Positions 19,973 through 27,067 of a DNA stretch of 27,067 nucleotides are shown one piece after another (the first letter of the stretch is position 1; every line of letters starts with the position of its first letter). Both the position numbers and the translations under genes were made by a program. The notes under the pieces are model-generated. The model was not told the origin of the DNA. It was given only the letters and a program-made list of their open reading frames with translations, and searched no databases. Source of the stretch: a virus; IMG/VR virus record IMGVR_UViG_3300046507_000537, positions 1 to 27,067 of that record; one strand, given 5' to 3'.

Positions 19973-20032
19973 AATGCGAGAACAGCATTTACTTGTTGTG
20001 ATCGCAGCAACAACGCAACGCGAGTTTTCACC

Positions 20033-20953
20033 ATGAACGCACGAGTTACCGTCCCCGACGACGCGCAGGAAATCACCCCGCAGGATATGTCTTTGGCGGG
20101 CATTGAGGGAATTTTCACCGACATTTCAAACGAGGCGTACCACGCCGGCCAGGGCATTTCTAAATCTGGCCTCTGGACGATCTACGAGAAGACGCCCGCC
20201 CATTTCAAGTTTCCGCCCGTCAAGAAGGAAACGACGCAGACCCAGGCAATCAAGGACTTCGGCACGGCGGCGCATTTGGCGATCCTGGAGCCCGACGACT
20301 TCGAAAAGCTCGTGATCCGTGGTCCCGAAGATCGCAAGGGCAACAAGTGGAAAGACCTTATCAACGCGCCTGACAACAAGGGCAAGCTTGTCCTGGTCGA
20401 AACAGCGTATGACGACGTTCTCGCGATCCGTGACGCGGTACACCGCGACAACTTCATAAACCAGCTTTTGACGTGCGGCGACGGCATCAACGAAGCTACT
20501 GGCTACGTCATTGACGAGCAGACCGGAATGCTTCGCCGCGTTCGCCCCGACCGATACCGCCGCGACCTTGGCGTTATCGTTGACATCAAATCGACGGAAT
20601 GCGCCGCCCCGAAGAAGTTCAAGAAATCCGTGGTCAACTACGGATACCACAGCCAAGAGGCGTTCTACACCGACGCTTGGCGCGATCTCGGATGCACGGT
20701 CAACGGCTTTGTGTTCGTCGCCTGGGAAAAGAAAAGCCCATACGCAAAAGTCGTTTGGGAGCTTCCGCCGTCGATTGTCGAGGAAGGCCGCGAGATTATG
20801 CGGAACTCGCTCAACACCTATGCCGATTGCTTCAAGGCCGACCACTGGCCCGCTTATGGCGATGGCGTCCAGGAGCTTACCTTTGACCGCTGGGATTACA
20901 AGAACACCCGGCCGCCCGAAGACGACGAAGACGAAGCGAGCGACGAAGAATGA
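20033..20953 (+). CDS. RecE-like PD-(D/E)xK exonuclease
   Basis: A 306-residue 5'-3' exonuclease of the RecE C-terminal family. Evidence: ISNEAYHAGQGISKSGLW at the N-terminus, KTPAHFKF, the AAHLAILEP helix, then the metal core RPDRYRRDLGVIVDIKST (~170-187) with Asp and D-I-K, and YHSQEAFYTDAW, the Gln/Tyr helix that closes the active site. An acidic tail (EDDEDEASDEE) ends the chain. The ATG at 20033 follows TTTTCACC with no strong Shine-Dalgarno; upstream in-frame residues to 19964 would lie in the promoter. With RecT it resects double-strand ends for single-strand annealing. The next ORF overlaps by ATGA. Confidence 0.9.
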   Translation: MNARVTVPDDAQEITPQDMSLAGIEGIFTDISNEAYHAGQGISKSGLWTIYEKTPAHFKFPPVKKETTQTQAIKDFGTAAHLAILEPDDFEKLVIRGPEDRKGNKWKDLINAPDNKGKLVLVETAYDDVLAIRDAVHRDNFINQLLTCGDGINEATGYVIDEQTGMLRRVRPDRYRRDLGVIVDIKSTECAAPKKFKKSVVNYGYHSQEAFYTDAWRDLGCTVNGFVFVAWEKKSPYAKVVWELPPSIVEEGREIMRNSLNTYADCFKADHWPAYGDGVQELTFDRWDYKNTRPPEDDEDEASDEE

Positions 20954-21186
20954 CGGGGACAGGAACCGACCCCGCCAAGCCGGCGCAAGAGCATACGCGC
21001 CGGCTCCTGAAAGTCTTTTGGGCATCCGCGTACATGCACCGCCGAGCCCCAGGACGAGCCAAAGAAACCCACGTAATCCCGAGTGTCGCCGGGGTTGTCC
21101 ACCACTCAACCGGCCTGTTGCGCGAGCGCGCTATGGCCCTGCTTACCGAGGTAACCGATGGCATACGCACAGACACAACAGCGTGA
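20950..21186 (+). CDS. Hypothetical ORF between exonuclease and RecT
   Basis: A 78-residue basic frame (TRRLLKVFWASAYMHRRAPG, HHSTGLLRERAMALLTEV). It starts in the exonuclease stop (ATGA) and ends 29 bases inside recT, so coupling is possible. Composition is ordinary and I recognise no family. The alternative is that only recT follows the nuclease; the tight start overlap favours translation. Confidence 0.5.
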   Translation: MTGTGTDPAKPAQEHTRRLLKVFWASAYMHRRAPGRAKETHVIPSVAGVVHHSTGLLRERAMALLTEVTDGIRTDTTA

Positions 21187-22102
21187 GCAGCTTCCGGCGC
21201 TGGATATACGCATTCTGAAAGCCGATCTAGCGAAGATGGCGCCCGAGTTTGCGAAGACGCTACCCGCTCACATCACCGTTGATTTTTTTGTTCGCACTTC
21301 GCAGACCGCAATCTCTATGACGCGCGGTATCGAGAAGGTCCGCAACGCCGCGTCGCTCTTGGCGGCTTGCGCTAAGGCAGCGGCAGACGGCCTTATCCTG
21401 GACGGCCGAGAGGCCGCGCTAGTCGTGGACTTCCGTGGCGACGTTCAGTATCGCCCCATGATGCGCGGCCTGCTCAAGCTGGCCCATCAGTCGGGCGAGC
21501 TTAAGAGCATCGTCGTTGAATGCGTCTATGAGGGCGACGAATTCGATTACGTGCCGACCGACGCGACCGCGCCAATCTCGCACGTCGTCAATCTGCGCAA
21601 GGATCGCGGCGAAATCTTCGCGGTCTATGCCCTCGCTACCAAGCATGACGGCGGCCTCGTCTTCGAAGTCATGACGCTTTCGGAAGTCAACAAAATCCGC
21701 GACCGTTCGGACGGCTGGAAGGCGTACAAGGCCGACAAGATCAAAAGCACGCCATGGTCAACCGACTGGACCGAAATGGCGCGTAAGACCGTTTTCCGCC
21801 GCCTGTCCAAGTATCTCCCATCGTCGAGCGACAAGAGCGCCTTTGCCAGCGCCGTGCAGCGGATCGATGAGGATTACACCTTTGACGCCGACGCCGACGC
21901 TACCGGCGAGATTTCCACGCCCAAGCCTGCATCCAAGCAGCGCGGCGGCGCAGCGGCGGCCCTCAAGAACATTACGCCAGTCGCACCGGCCGAGCCGGCG
22001 AACGACGACGAGACGCCACACGACAAGATTACGGGCGAAGTCCTGGACGGGGAAATCCTGGACCGCGAAGACCCTGCAAAGCAGGAAGAGGATGACATTT
22101 AA
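21158..22102 (+). CDS. recT: RecT-family single-strand annealing protein
   Basis: A 314-residue annealase. The RecT core is clear: SLLAACAKAAADGLILDGRE, AALVVDFRGDVQYRPMMRGL, LKLAHQSGELKSIVVECVYE, GDEFDY, then EVMTLSEVNKIRDRS, SPW-type STPWSTDWTEMARKTVFRRL and SKYLPSSS, matching the family order. A disordered acidic tail follows (DADADATGEI, then DREDPAKQEEDDI), a likely contact site for SSB or the exonuclease. The ATG has GAGG seven bases upstream. It loads on the single strands exposed by the neighbouring RecE-like nuclease and anneals homologous DNA. Confidence 0.94.
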   Translation: MAYAQTQQREQLPALDIRILKADLAKMAPEFAKTLPAHITVDFFVRTSQTAISMTRGIEKVRNAASLLAACAKAAADGLILDGREAALVVDFRGDVQYRPMMRGLLKLAHQSGELKSIVVECVYEGDEFDYVPTDATAPISHVVNLRKDRGEIFAVYALATKHDGGLVFEVMTLSEVNKIRDRSDGWKAYKADKIKSTPWSTDWTEMARKTVFRRLSKYLPSSSDKSAFASAVQRIDEDYTFDADADATGEISTPKPASKQRGGAAAALKNITPVAPAEPANDDETPHDKITGEVLDGEILDREDPAKQEEDDI

Positions 22103-22782
22103 TGAACATCGAGCTTGGCAAATTCTACGTGAACAAATCGGGCAGCAAGCGCGGCCCGATCATCGCCAGCGGGAACAAGCATTTCCCGTTCAAGTGCGGT
22201 GCAACGCTCCAAACATTCACCGTCTCGGGCACATTCTACACAGACGCCGATAGCTCTTACGACCTTGCCGGGGAATGGATCGAGCCGGCCGCCGATTTCC
22301 CCGACTTCGCAGGCGGGGACATGCAGACGGTTCGCCTCATGGGGCACGAAACCCCGGTCAAGGTTGACCGCTCGCCCGACGCCGCCGACGCCATGGCCTA
22401 CGCGTTCAGCATCAGAACGCCATTGCCAGAGGTGAAATGGTCATCAATGGAGCCGCTTATCGAAGGGTTTCCGCAGTCAGTCCCAACGTTCAAGGATTTC
22501 GCCGCCCCAGGCTATGAGGAGTTGGCCGGCGTTCTCCAGATGGCCCATGACCACGCTGCGACCGGCAAGGGCAAGGAGCGCCACGCCAACGGCAAGCCGT
22601 TCGATGATCAGCCGATTATGGTTATCCCGGCAATGTTGGGCAGCATCGAAGGCCAGATGTATCAAATCATCAAGAAGGCCCAGGAGGCTAACAGCATGGC
22701 GAAACGCGGCGAAGACGACGCCGCAATTTCAGAGCTTCTAGGCGTCATCAATTACGCCGCCGCAGCAATTCTTTCCCTGTAA
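22102..22782 (+). CDS. Hypothetical protein downstream of recT
   Basis: A 226-residue protein. The N-terminal part is beta-rich (MNIELGKFYVNKSGSKRGPI, TFTVSGTFYTDADSSYD). From about residue 140 it is helical: YEELAGVLQMAHDHA, then GKGKERHANGKPFDDQPIM and KKAQEANSMAKRGEDDAAIS, ending ELLGVINYAAAAILSL. The GKGKERHA-...-F-DQP block plus two helices recurs in phage proteins I have seen but cannot name with certainty; an all-alpha nucleotide-binding fold is a guess. The ATG overlaps the recT stop by one base, so it belongs to the recombination unit. Confidence 0.68.
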   Translation: MNIELGKFYVNKSGSKRGPIIASGNKHFPFKCGATLQTFTVSGTFYTDADSSYDLAGEWIEPAADFPDFAGGDMQTVRLMGHETPVKVDRSPDAADAMAYAFSIRTPLPEVKWSSMEPLIEGFPQSVPTFKDFAAPGYEELAGVLQMAHDHAATGKGKERHANGKPFDDQPIMVIPAMLGSIEGQMYQIIKKAQEANSMAKRGEDDAAISELLGVINYAAAAILSL

Positions 22783-22834
22783 CCATCACTCACTATCAAC
22801 CCACCGCAGCCCAACGCCACGAAAGGAAAATATC

Positions 22835-23275
22835 ATGGCAAATCAGACCGGTATCGCAATCACCATCAAGGCTTTTCTCAACACGGGCACGAGCGCCGAA
22901 GATCAGTACAAGGCGCTTGGCGTCCTCATGGACGCGCAGAAGAGCGGCGACTATACCAAGCTCCTCGGAATGTCTACCGTCGAGGAAGTCAAGGCCGAGC
23001 AGAAGACGCGCCGCGTTGCCGCCCCGGCCCCGGCCGCCAACACCGCACAGCAGACCACGACACAGACCACCGAGACCACCGACGCATCCGGCCTTGCGGC
23101 GGCCCTAGACGCCGTTCCGCCTGTTGGCCCGGTTGATGGCGCAGCACCTACCCCGAGCGAGCCAGCGGGCACCGTAGGCGGCGCACAGATCGAAGGCGAC
23201 GACGAACCGGCAAAGACGGAGGAGGAACCCGTAGAGGTTCCGGCATTTCTCAAGGCCGGCGCAGTTGCTGCATAA
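22835..23275 (+). CDS. Hypothetical low-complexity protein
   Basis: A 146-residue protein. The first about 50 residues are helical (GIAITIKAFLNTGTSAEDQY, then KALGVLMDAQKSGDYTKLLG). The rest is Ala/Pro/Thr/Glu-rich and probably disordered, ending VPAFLKAGAVAA. AAAGGAAA precedes the ATG. It is the last gene of the rightward recombination unit before the bidirectional terminator. Not recognised. Confidence 0.66.
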   Translation: MANQTGIAITIKAFLNTGTSAEDQYKALGVLMDAQKSGDYTKLLGMSTVEEVKAEQKTRRVAAPAPAANTAQQTTTQTTETTDASGLAAALDAVPPVGPVDGAAPTPSEPAGTVGGAQIEGDDEPAKTEEEPVEVPAFLKAGAVAA

Positions 23276-23305
23276 CGCTCTGCACATGCTACACCTGGAA
23301 TGAAG

Positions 23306-23330
23306 AAGGGCGGCCATTGAGCCGCCCTTT
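23306..23330. terminator. Bidirectional terminator between convergent units
   Basis: AAGGGCGGC (23306-23314) and GCCGCCCTT (23321-23329) form a perfect 9-bp stem with loop CATTGA; TTTT follows on the plus side and a CTTCTTC run on the minus side. It separates the recombination unit from the leftward tail/lysis unit. Confidence 0.85.
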
Positions 23331-23332
23331 TG

Positions 23333-24790
23333 CTATCCGATGAATTCGACCCGCGTGTGAAGGTCATATGTCGGCCATACCGTCCCGCCGCCCGTAAAGC
23401 TGAATAGCGTACTGACGACGATAGGAGCGCCCGCGTCAGAATAGGCATTGAATACCCAACTGATTTGCTCGCCCTGGGTATCCGCAACGCTCGCGTCACT
23501 GTTCTGTAGCACGGCATGATTTGCGGAAGCGGCAAGCGTCATTGAGCCAGTGTTGCCCAGCGACTTGATTACCGCGACCATCGAAATCTTGTACATGCCG
23601 GCCTTGGCCGTAGAGGCAACGATAGAGCGCTGCGTTACCGCTCCAGTCTGCGCTAGCAGATCATCCTTTGCGATAATCCCCGTCGATGTCGAGCCGCCAG
23701 CAGCCGTCACAGCAGCAGCAACGAACGCCGTGCTAGCCGCCTTGGTAGTGTTGTCGCCGGCCGCAGGCGTGGGCACCGTGGGCGACGATGTGAACGCCGC
23801 AATGCCTGTGCTTCGGCTGATCGAAATGACAGAGCCAAGGAACAAGCCGTTGTCGTCATATCGATAGAACCGCAGATCGCCGCCGCCGTTTCCGGAACCC
23901 GTATCCGCGATATCGGTTCCGACGTTCCACCGCGTCTTTCCGCCCGTCGTAAGCGTCATGCCCTTGAAGACGGAGCCCGTAGCCTCAAACGTTAGGTTCG
24001 CGCTGACGACCCCGCCAGACTGGCGAACATAGGTGGTTGCCGCGTCGGATATCTTTAGATGCGTGTCAGATTCGGCAATGGTCGCATAGGTAGCCGCCGC
24101 CTCATCTTGCGTTAGGTACGTCTGCGACACCATCGTTTTTGTTGCGAACTGCGACGGGTCGAGATTGCCGCTATCCCAGGGCGTATCACCTGGAGCATCC
24201 GCCACTGCGTTGAAGATCGGCCGGCCGTCGAACGTCGCAACGCCATGCGCCGCGAACGTTAGCACCTCGACGCCGCTTGACGAAATTCGGATACCCTGGG
24301 GCCTTCCGGTTCCTACCTGATCATTCGCGATTACGAAGCCCTGACTAAATGAATCGCCCCCGACAATAAGCGCCGCATCGCCGGCCTTGATAATCTGGTT
24401 TATGTTTTGTGCAGCCGCAGGAAGAGCCGGGAAGAACCGCAGTTGGCCCGTCACCGGATCGGCCGAATTGATGACAGTGAGGGCAGGCAAGAGCGAGTTA
24501 GGGTTATTGTCCCCGTTCTCGATAACCGCGCCCTCGCGAACGGCGAAAATCGTAGGGTCGAAATTCCCGGTATCGTAAGGCGTGTTTCCCGCAAGCGTTG
24601 GGCGGAACTTGAACGCAGCTATGCCCGTAATGGGGTCGATGTAAAGCGGCGCATCAGGGTTGTTTGAGCCTCCCCCGCCCCCGCCGCCGTTGCCTTCCGA
24701 CACCAGATTATTGACGGCGGTTATCAGTTGACGAACGCGGCCGAGAATGGCCGCGCTGTCTTCCGAGGTGTACAGTTGATCGATAGACAT
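23333..24790 (-). CDS. Tail-fibre-like protein
   Basis: A 485-residue structural protein, probably a tail fibre or receptor-binding component. It starts MSIDQLYTSEDSAAILGRVR with a strong GGAGG Shine-Dalgarno, then a helix, a poly-Gly/Ser-Asn hinge and beta-rich repeats: FRPTLAGNTPYDTGNFDP and NAVADAPGDTPWDSGNLDP are two related modules, and GIAAF occurs twice. KTRWNVGTDIADTGSGNGGG and SSPTVPTPAAGDNTTKAAST are typical of fibre shafts. The C-terminal about 110 residues (from ~375) look like a compact beta domain, possibly receptor binding. It is the last gene of the leftward lysis unit. Host receptor unknown. Confidence 0.8.
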   Translation of the reverse strand: MSIDQLYTSEDSAAILGRVRQLITAVNNLVSEGNGGGGGGGSNNPDAPLYIDPITGIAAFKFRPTLAGNTPYDTGNFDPTIFAVREGAVIENGDNNPNSLLPALTVINSADPVTGQLRFFPALPAAAQNINQIIKAGDAALIVGGDSFSQGFVIANDQVGTGRPQGIRISSSGVEVLTFAAHGVATFDGRPIFNAVADAPGDTPWDSGNLDPSQFATKTMVSQTYLTQDEAAATYATIAESDTHLKISDAATTYVRQSGGVVSANLTFEATGSVFKGMTLTTGGKTRWNVGTDIADTGSGNGGGDLRFYRYDDNGLFLGSVISISRSTGIAAFTSSPTVPTPAAGDNTTKAASTAFVAAAVTAAGGSTSTGIIAKDDLLAQTGAVTQRSIVASTAKAGMYKISMVAVIKSLGNTGSMTLAASANHAVLQNSDASVADTQGEQISWVFNAYSDAGAPIVVSTLFSFTGGGTVWPTYDLHTRVEFIG

Positions 24791-24809
24791 AAACCCTCCG
24801 AATGCGATG

Positions 24810-25013
24810 CTATTTCCAGCAGCCCTGCCCCGTCCCAAAGCTGTTGTGAGAGGCCACCTGTTCAGCAAATGGCCTGTCACTCTTCACGATGTACGCCCGC
24901 GTACCAGCCGAGGGCGTCAGCTTCTCCCAGCCGTCACAACCCGCTGCATTCGTCGCGCAGCCCGCCAAGGGCAACGCAAAGGCCAGCGTCATCAAGGCTA
25001 TGCACTTCCGCAT
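24810..25013 (-). CDS. Outer-membrane spanin lipoprotein (Rz1-like)
   Basis: A 67-residue lipoprotein: signal peptide MRKCIALMTLAFALPLAG with lipobox LAGC (Cys19), then a short periplasmic chain ending SHNSFGTGQGCWK. The HN-x3-G...C-W ending is typical of Rz1-like o-spanins. It starts inside the i-spanin gene, 80 bases before that gene's stop, in another frame: the embedded-overlapping Rz/Rz1 arrangement. It joins the i-spanin across the periplasm to fuse membranes at lysis. Confidence 0.82.
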   Translation of the reverse strand: MRKCIALMTLAFALPLAGCATNAAGCDGWEKLTPSAGTRAYIVKSDRPFAEQVASHNSFGTGQGCWK

Positions 25014-25197
25014 CTGTGTCCTTCCTTTCGTGTAGCGCCTGCACCGACGCCTTTAGAGTGTCGATCCGAGACGATGCGGACCCGAACCGATAAGCCTCGA
25101 ACCCGTACACGGCGAGAAACAGCGACACGACGAGCGCCACCCAAAGCCATGCCGGGATATTCTTGATTGCCGCCCACGCGGCGAGGATCGCGCTCAC
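24934..25197 (-). CDS. Inner-membrane spanin (Rz-like)
   Basis: An 87-residue protein starting with GTG at 25197, overlapping the preceding stop (GTGA). One N-terminal transmembrane helix (LWVALVVSLFLAVYGFEAY), then a periplasmic coiled-coil-like part (SSRIDTLKASVQALHERKDT) and a C-terminal LDDAGL region. This is the usual i-spanin layout, and the o-spanin gene starts inside its 3' end. Upstream in-frame residues are read from other genes and are not used. Confidence 0.75.
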   Translation of the reverse strand: MSAILAAWAAIKNIPAWLWVALVVSLFLAVYGFEAYRFGSASSRIDTLKASVQALHERKDTDAEVHSLDDAGLCVALGGLRDECSGL

Positions 25198-25400
25198 TGT
25201 CCGCGCCTCCGAAGAAGTGTCACGGCATAGTGACAACCTTCGGCAACGCAGCCGAGAGCGCCGCCAACGATGATGTTGAGCGCCATGGCAATATCCGGAT
25301 CGCTTGCCAAGCTGTCGCTGATGTCGTGGGTAAGGATGCCGCGCGCCACTAGGGCGGCTGCTCCGTACTTGATGAAAATTCTGATGAGAATGGCAGTCAT
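25194..25400 (-). CDS. Putative holin-type small membrane protein
   Basis: A 68-residue protein with two likely transmembrane segments (AILIRIFIKYGAAALVARGI and IAMALNIIVGGALGCVAEG) and a basic C-terminus (LLRRRGQ). It has a GAGG Shine-Dalgarno and is coupled to the i-spanin gene by GTGA. Position directly before Rz/Rz1 suggests a holin or antiholin. No family match is certain. Confidence 0.62.
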   Translation of the reverse strand: MTAILIRIFIKYGAAALVARGILTHDISDSLASDPDIAMALNIIVGGALGCVAEGCHYAVTLLRRRGQ

Positions 25401-25458
25401 GTTTTCGCCTCACGTTGAACAGAGGCGACAATCCCCGGCAATGGTTGCCAAGCTGAAA

Positions 25459-25707
25459 TCAGAACGAGCCGAGCGCGCCGGAAACTAGAAACTTTACCGC
25501 GACCAGGGCGAAGGGCGTCAGGAAGCAAAGGCCGATAGCTAGAACAATCTTGCCGATTTTGGAAAAGCCGGCCGTCATGGCGGCCTCAATGCGCACGAGT
25601 GCAGCGTTGATATGGGGCTGTTGAGCTTCGAGGGTGACAACACGCTCTTTCAAGTCGCCAATCCTTCCATGAAGCTTTTCAAGCTCGCTTCGCACAATTT
25701 CATCCAT
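25459..25707 (-). CDS. Coiled-coil membrane protein (XhlA/holin-like)
   Basis: An 82-residue protein: an N-terminal coiled coil (MDEIVRSELEKLHGRIGDLK then ERVVTLEAQQ) and a C-terminal hydrophobic hairpin (KIVLAIGLCFLTPFALVAV then FLVSGAL). This matches the pattern of XhlA-type lysis proteins or holin partners. The ATG at 25707 is chosen because the longer frame to 25809 overlaps the previous gene and is not domain-like; the Shine-Dalgarno is weak. Probably part of the lysis system with the 25194 gene. Confidence 0.58.
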   Translation of the reverse strand: MDEIVRSELEKLHGRIGDLKERVVTLEAQQPHINAALVRIEAAMTAGFSKIGKIVLAIGLCFLTPFALVAVKFLVSGALGSF

Positions 25708-25750
25708 GATTTGCCGCCGCCAGTCTGTTAATCCAGCGGCAGCTTTAGGG

Positions 25751-26140
25751 CTAAACAGTTGGCGCGGTGGTATCGCTAAGCGACATTGCATATTGCCAAG
25801 CACCATCAATGTCCGCGTCAGTCTTCCCGAACTTCGCCGAGATCATGGCTAGCCAGGGGTCATCACGGTAGAACTTTTGGGCCGAGGTCCAGTATATTTG
25901 CGCCATCGTCCTATCCGGATCGTTGAGCGTCGCAATCGCCGCGTCTACCATGTCAGGGGTAACGTTCAGCGTCATCATCCCGAGCTTGAAATCGACAGGA
26001 TCGAGCGGCATGAATTGCGGCTTAGCCGGGTTGAGGAACGCCAGCAATTCCGCGTCGTCATCGGCCAGGAATTCAGACGCATAACTTTGCTCACCAGTGA
26101 ACGCACCGACAATCTTTCCGTCTGTTCTCATTACGTACAT
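25751..26140 (-). CDS. Tail-associated hypothetical protein
   Basis: A 129-residue protein directly after the tail-fibre gene. MYVMRTDGKIVGAFTGEQSY, a Pro-rich linker, then helices VTPDMVDAAIATLNDPDRTM, AQIYWTSAQKFYRDDPWLAM, SAKFGKTDADIDGAWQYAM. The helical half (W-S-A-F-RDDPW...DIDG-W-A) resembles small phage proteins that follow tail-fibre genes; a fibre-assembly chaperone is a reasonable guess only. The ATG at 26140 has GGAG seven bases upstream, and the gene starts one base before the upstream stop. Confidence 0.68.
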   Translation of the reverse strand: MYVMRTDGKIVGAFTGEQSYASEFLADDDAELLAFLNPAKPQFMPLDPVDFKLGMMTLNVTPDMVDAAIATLNDPDRTMAQIYWTSAQKFYRDDPWLAMISAKFGKTDADIDGAWQYAMSLSDTTAPTV

Positions 26141-26141
26141 T

Positions 26142-27067
26142 TTACGCTCCAATCCTCGGGATTTGGTAGTCTTCCCATCCCATAGAAGTACCTACAGCAG
26201 TTCCGTTAGCCACAACGAAAGTAGCAGAGAAGTATATCTGCTTTGCCGTGTTAGTCCGCACCTTACCGACAGCGTCACCGCTAACACTATTTGCGGCGGT
26301 TGCACTTGATGCCATTGCACGAATAGACCATGTGCTGGCCGTAGGTGGCAAATTTCCATCAGTCATATACACGTCGGTGCTTGAGTTTACTACTGGCGCT
26401 GCGGTGCAGATGATTGTTGCAAGCAAGTCAACTGATATCCCATTAGGGATTGACGGCCACGTCACCAGCGCCCTAGCGAATGACGCTGCAACTGTCGCCT
26501 CTTGTACAGCGGCAGACAATACGGTTTTGTTGCCCGACATCGTGCAGGCGCGGATTGTCGCGGCGGCGGCCTCTGCAATCATGCAGCCGAGGCGGATGAC
26601 CAAATCATAACCGGACGGGACGACTGGAGCCGTTGCGCTGGTCGATGCAATAGCCGCGAAACTCCGGTCAGATTGCTTGCGGAGCGCCCAAACGTGGTAG
26701 GTTGCGCCGGCAGCAAGCGCGCCGGCATCGAGCTTTCCAGCGCCGACGCCTGATAGAGTGATGGTGTATGTAGCCGCGTTGGCAACGAACTTTCCGTTAC
26801 CCTTGGCAGAGCCAACGGAAATATCAATCTTTGTTGTCGGCGTCGTCGGGTTGTTTGCCAGTATTAGCCGATCCACGAAATCAGGAACGCCGGCAGCGAC
26901 ATTCAGCAGGTCGTTGCCATTCATGTCGATGTCGCCGGCCATTACCCCGCCTGCAAGCGCCTGCGCTATCGGCAGCCATTGCGACACAGAATAATAATAC
27001 ATGCCGACGCGGGTCGTATCGAAATACAAATCACCAGACTGCAACGCGGTCCCGTCATTCCGTTTAG
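26142..27067 (-). CDS. Tail-fibre-like protein (5' end cut by window)
   Basis: The frame is open to the right edge, so the N-terminus is missing; 308 residues are visible. The start of the visible part, KRNDGTALQSGDLYFDTTR followed by GMYYYSVSQWLPI, is a module common in phage tail fibres. GDIDMNGNDLLNVAAGV is a beta-helix-like fibre motif, and the rest is Ala/Thr/Ser-rich beta structure ending DYQIPRIGA. The internal TTG at 27044 should not be taken as the start. It heads the leftward tail-lysis unit in this window and is followed by the 25751 gene. Confidence 0.82.
   Translation of the reverse strand, partial: KRNDGTALQSGDLYFDTTRVGMYYYSVSQWLPIAQALAGGVMAGDIDMNGNDLLNVAAGVPDFVDRLILANNPTTPTTKIDISVGSAKGNGKFVANAATYTITLSGVGAGKLDAGALAAGATYHVWALRKQSDRSFAAIASTSATAPVVPSGYDLVIRLGCMIAEAAAATIRACTMSGNKTVLSAAVQEATVAASFARALVTWPSIPNGISVDLLATIICTAAPVVNSSTDVYMTDGNLPPTASTWSIRAMASSATAANSVSGDAVGKVRTNTAKQIYFSATFVVANGTAVGTSMGWEDYQIPRIGA

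Larger units (their letters stand above)
1..27067. mobile_element. Temperate podovirus-type phage/prophage, partial
   Basis: The whole window reads as phage: terminase, portal, tail, lysis, integrase, repressor and replication-recombination genes, in tightly packed units with many 4-bp start/stop overlaps. No chromosomal flank or att junction is visible, so an integrated prophage and a virion genome cannot be told apart. Portal (left edge) and tail fibre (right edge) are both cut and both on the minus strand, as expected if a circular map was opened inside the late operon. Capsid and tail-tube genes are absent and presumably lie outside. Confidence 0.92.

Noticed and set aside
20126-21109. 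Long minus-strand frame (327 codons) antisense to the RecE-like gene
   Set aside because: Composition typical of antisense in GC-rich DNA and it covers a well-supported exonuclease gene.
1-27067. CRISPR array, insertion sequence or reverse-transcriptase diversity element
   Set aside because: No regularly spaced repeats with unique spacers, no transposase and no reverse-transcriptase motif found on either strand.

Overview
The window is part of the genome of a temperate, short-tailed (podovirus-type) phage or prophage. I see no bacterial housekeeping gene and no host junction. Structural support comes from a T7-type head-tail connector (portal) protein, small and large terminase subunits, tail-fibre-like proteins and a lysis module. 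Temperate life is indicated by a tyrosine integrase and a divergent Cro/CI-like switch. The GC-rich sequence, sigma-70-like promoters, GH108 endolysin and RecE/RecT pair suggest an alphaproteobacterial, probably Rhizobiales, host. That host assignment is inference.

Layout, left to right. (1) 1-4171, minus strand: terS, a small ORF, terL, a small linker-like protein and the portal, which runs off the left edge. This is the start of the late operon. (2) 4172-4639: non-coding, with a large palindrome upstream of terS and an early promoter facing right. (3) 4640-9997, plus strand: two early cassettes of mostly small unknown proteins. A terminator (8116-8138) separates them and the second starts at a near-copy of the promoter found at 6432. 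A small LuxR-type HTH protein lies in the second cassette. (4) 10076-11837, plus strand: a small gene, repeat-rich DNA and the integrase, whose 3' end runs antisense into the endolysin gene. (5) 11679-18804, minus strand: Cro-like HTH, small ORF, SF2 helicase, winged-helix protein, small basic protein, SSB, small membrane peptide, VRR-NUC nuclease, primase-helicase and, distally, the endolysin. (6) 18805-19027: the divergent control region. (7) 19028-23275, plus strand: CI-like repressor, a long structured non-coding stretch, then RecE-like exonuclease, a small ORF, RecT and two unknown proteins. (8) 23333-27067, minus strand: a tail-fibre-like protein (entering from the right edge), a tail-associated protein, candidate holins, an overlapping Rz/Rz1 spanin pair and a second tail protein.

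How the parts fit: the CI/Cro-like pair probably controls promoters that share a TTTAYGCA operator-like core, seen at five sites next to early, recombination and immunity genes. RecE/RecT, SSB, primase-helicase, SF2 helicase and VRR-NUC form a replication-recombination set. If the genome is circular or circularly permuted, the minus-strand genes at the right edge continue into those leaving the left edge as one late operon, with capsid and tail-tube genes in the missing part. The most unusual features are the roughly 160-bp palindrome (4301-4462), the dispersed promoter/operator family, the structured DNA at 19648-19892, and several small overlapping genes shorter than usual annotation cut-offs.
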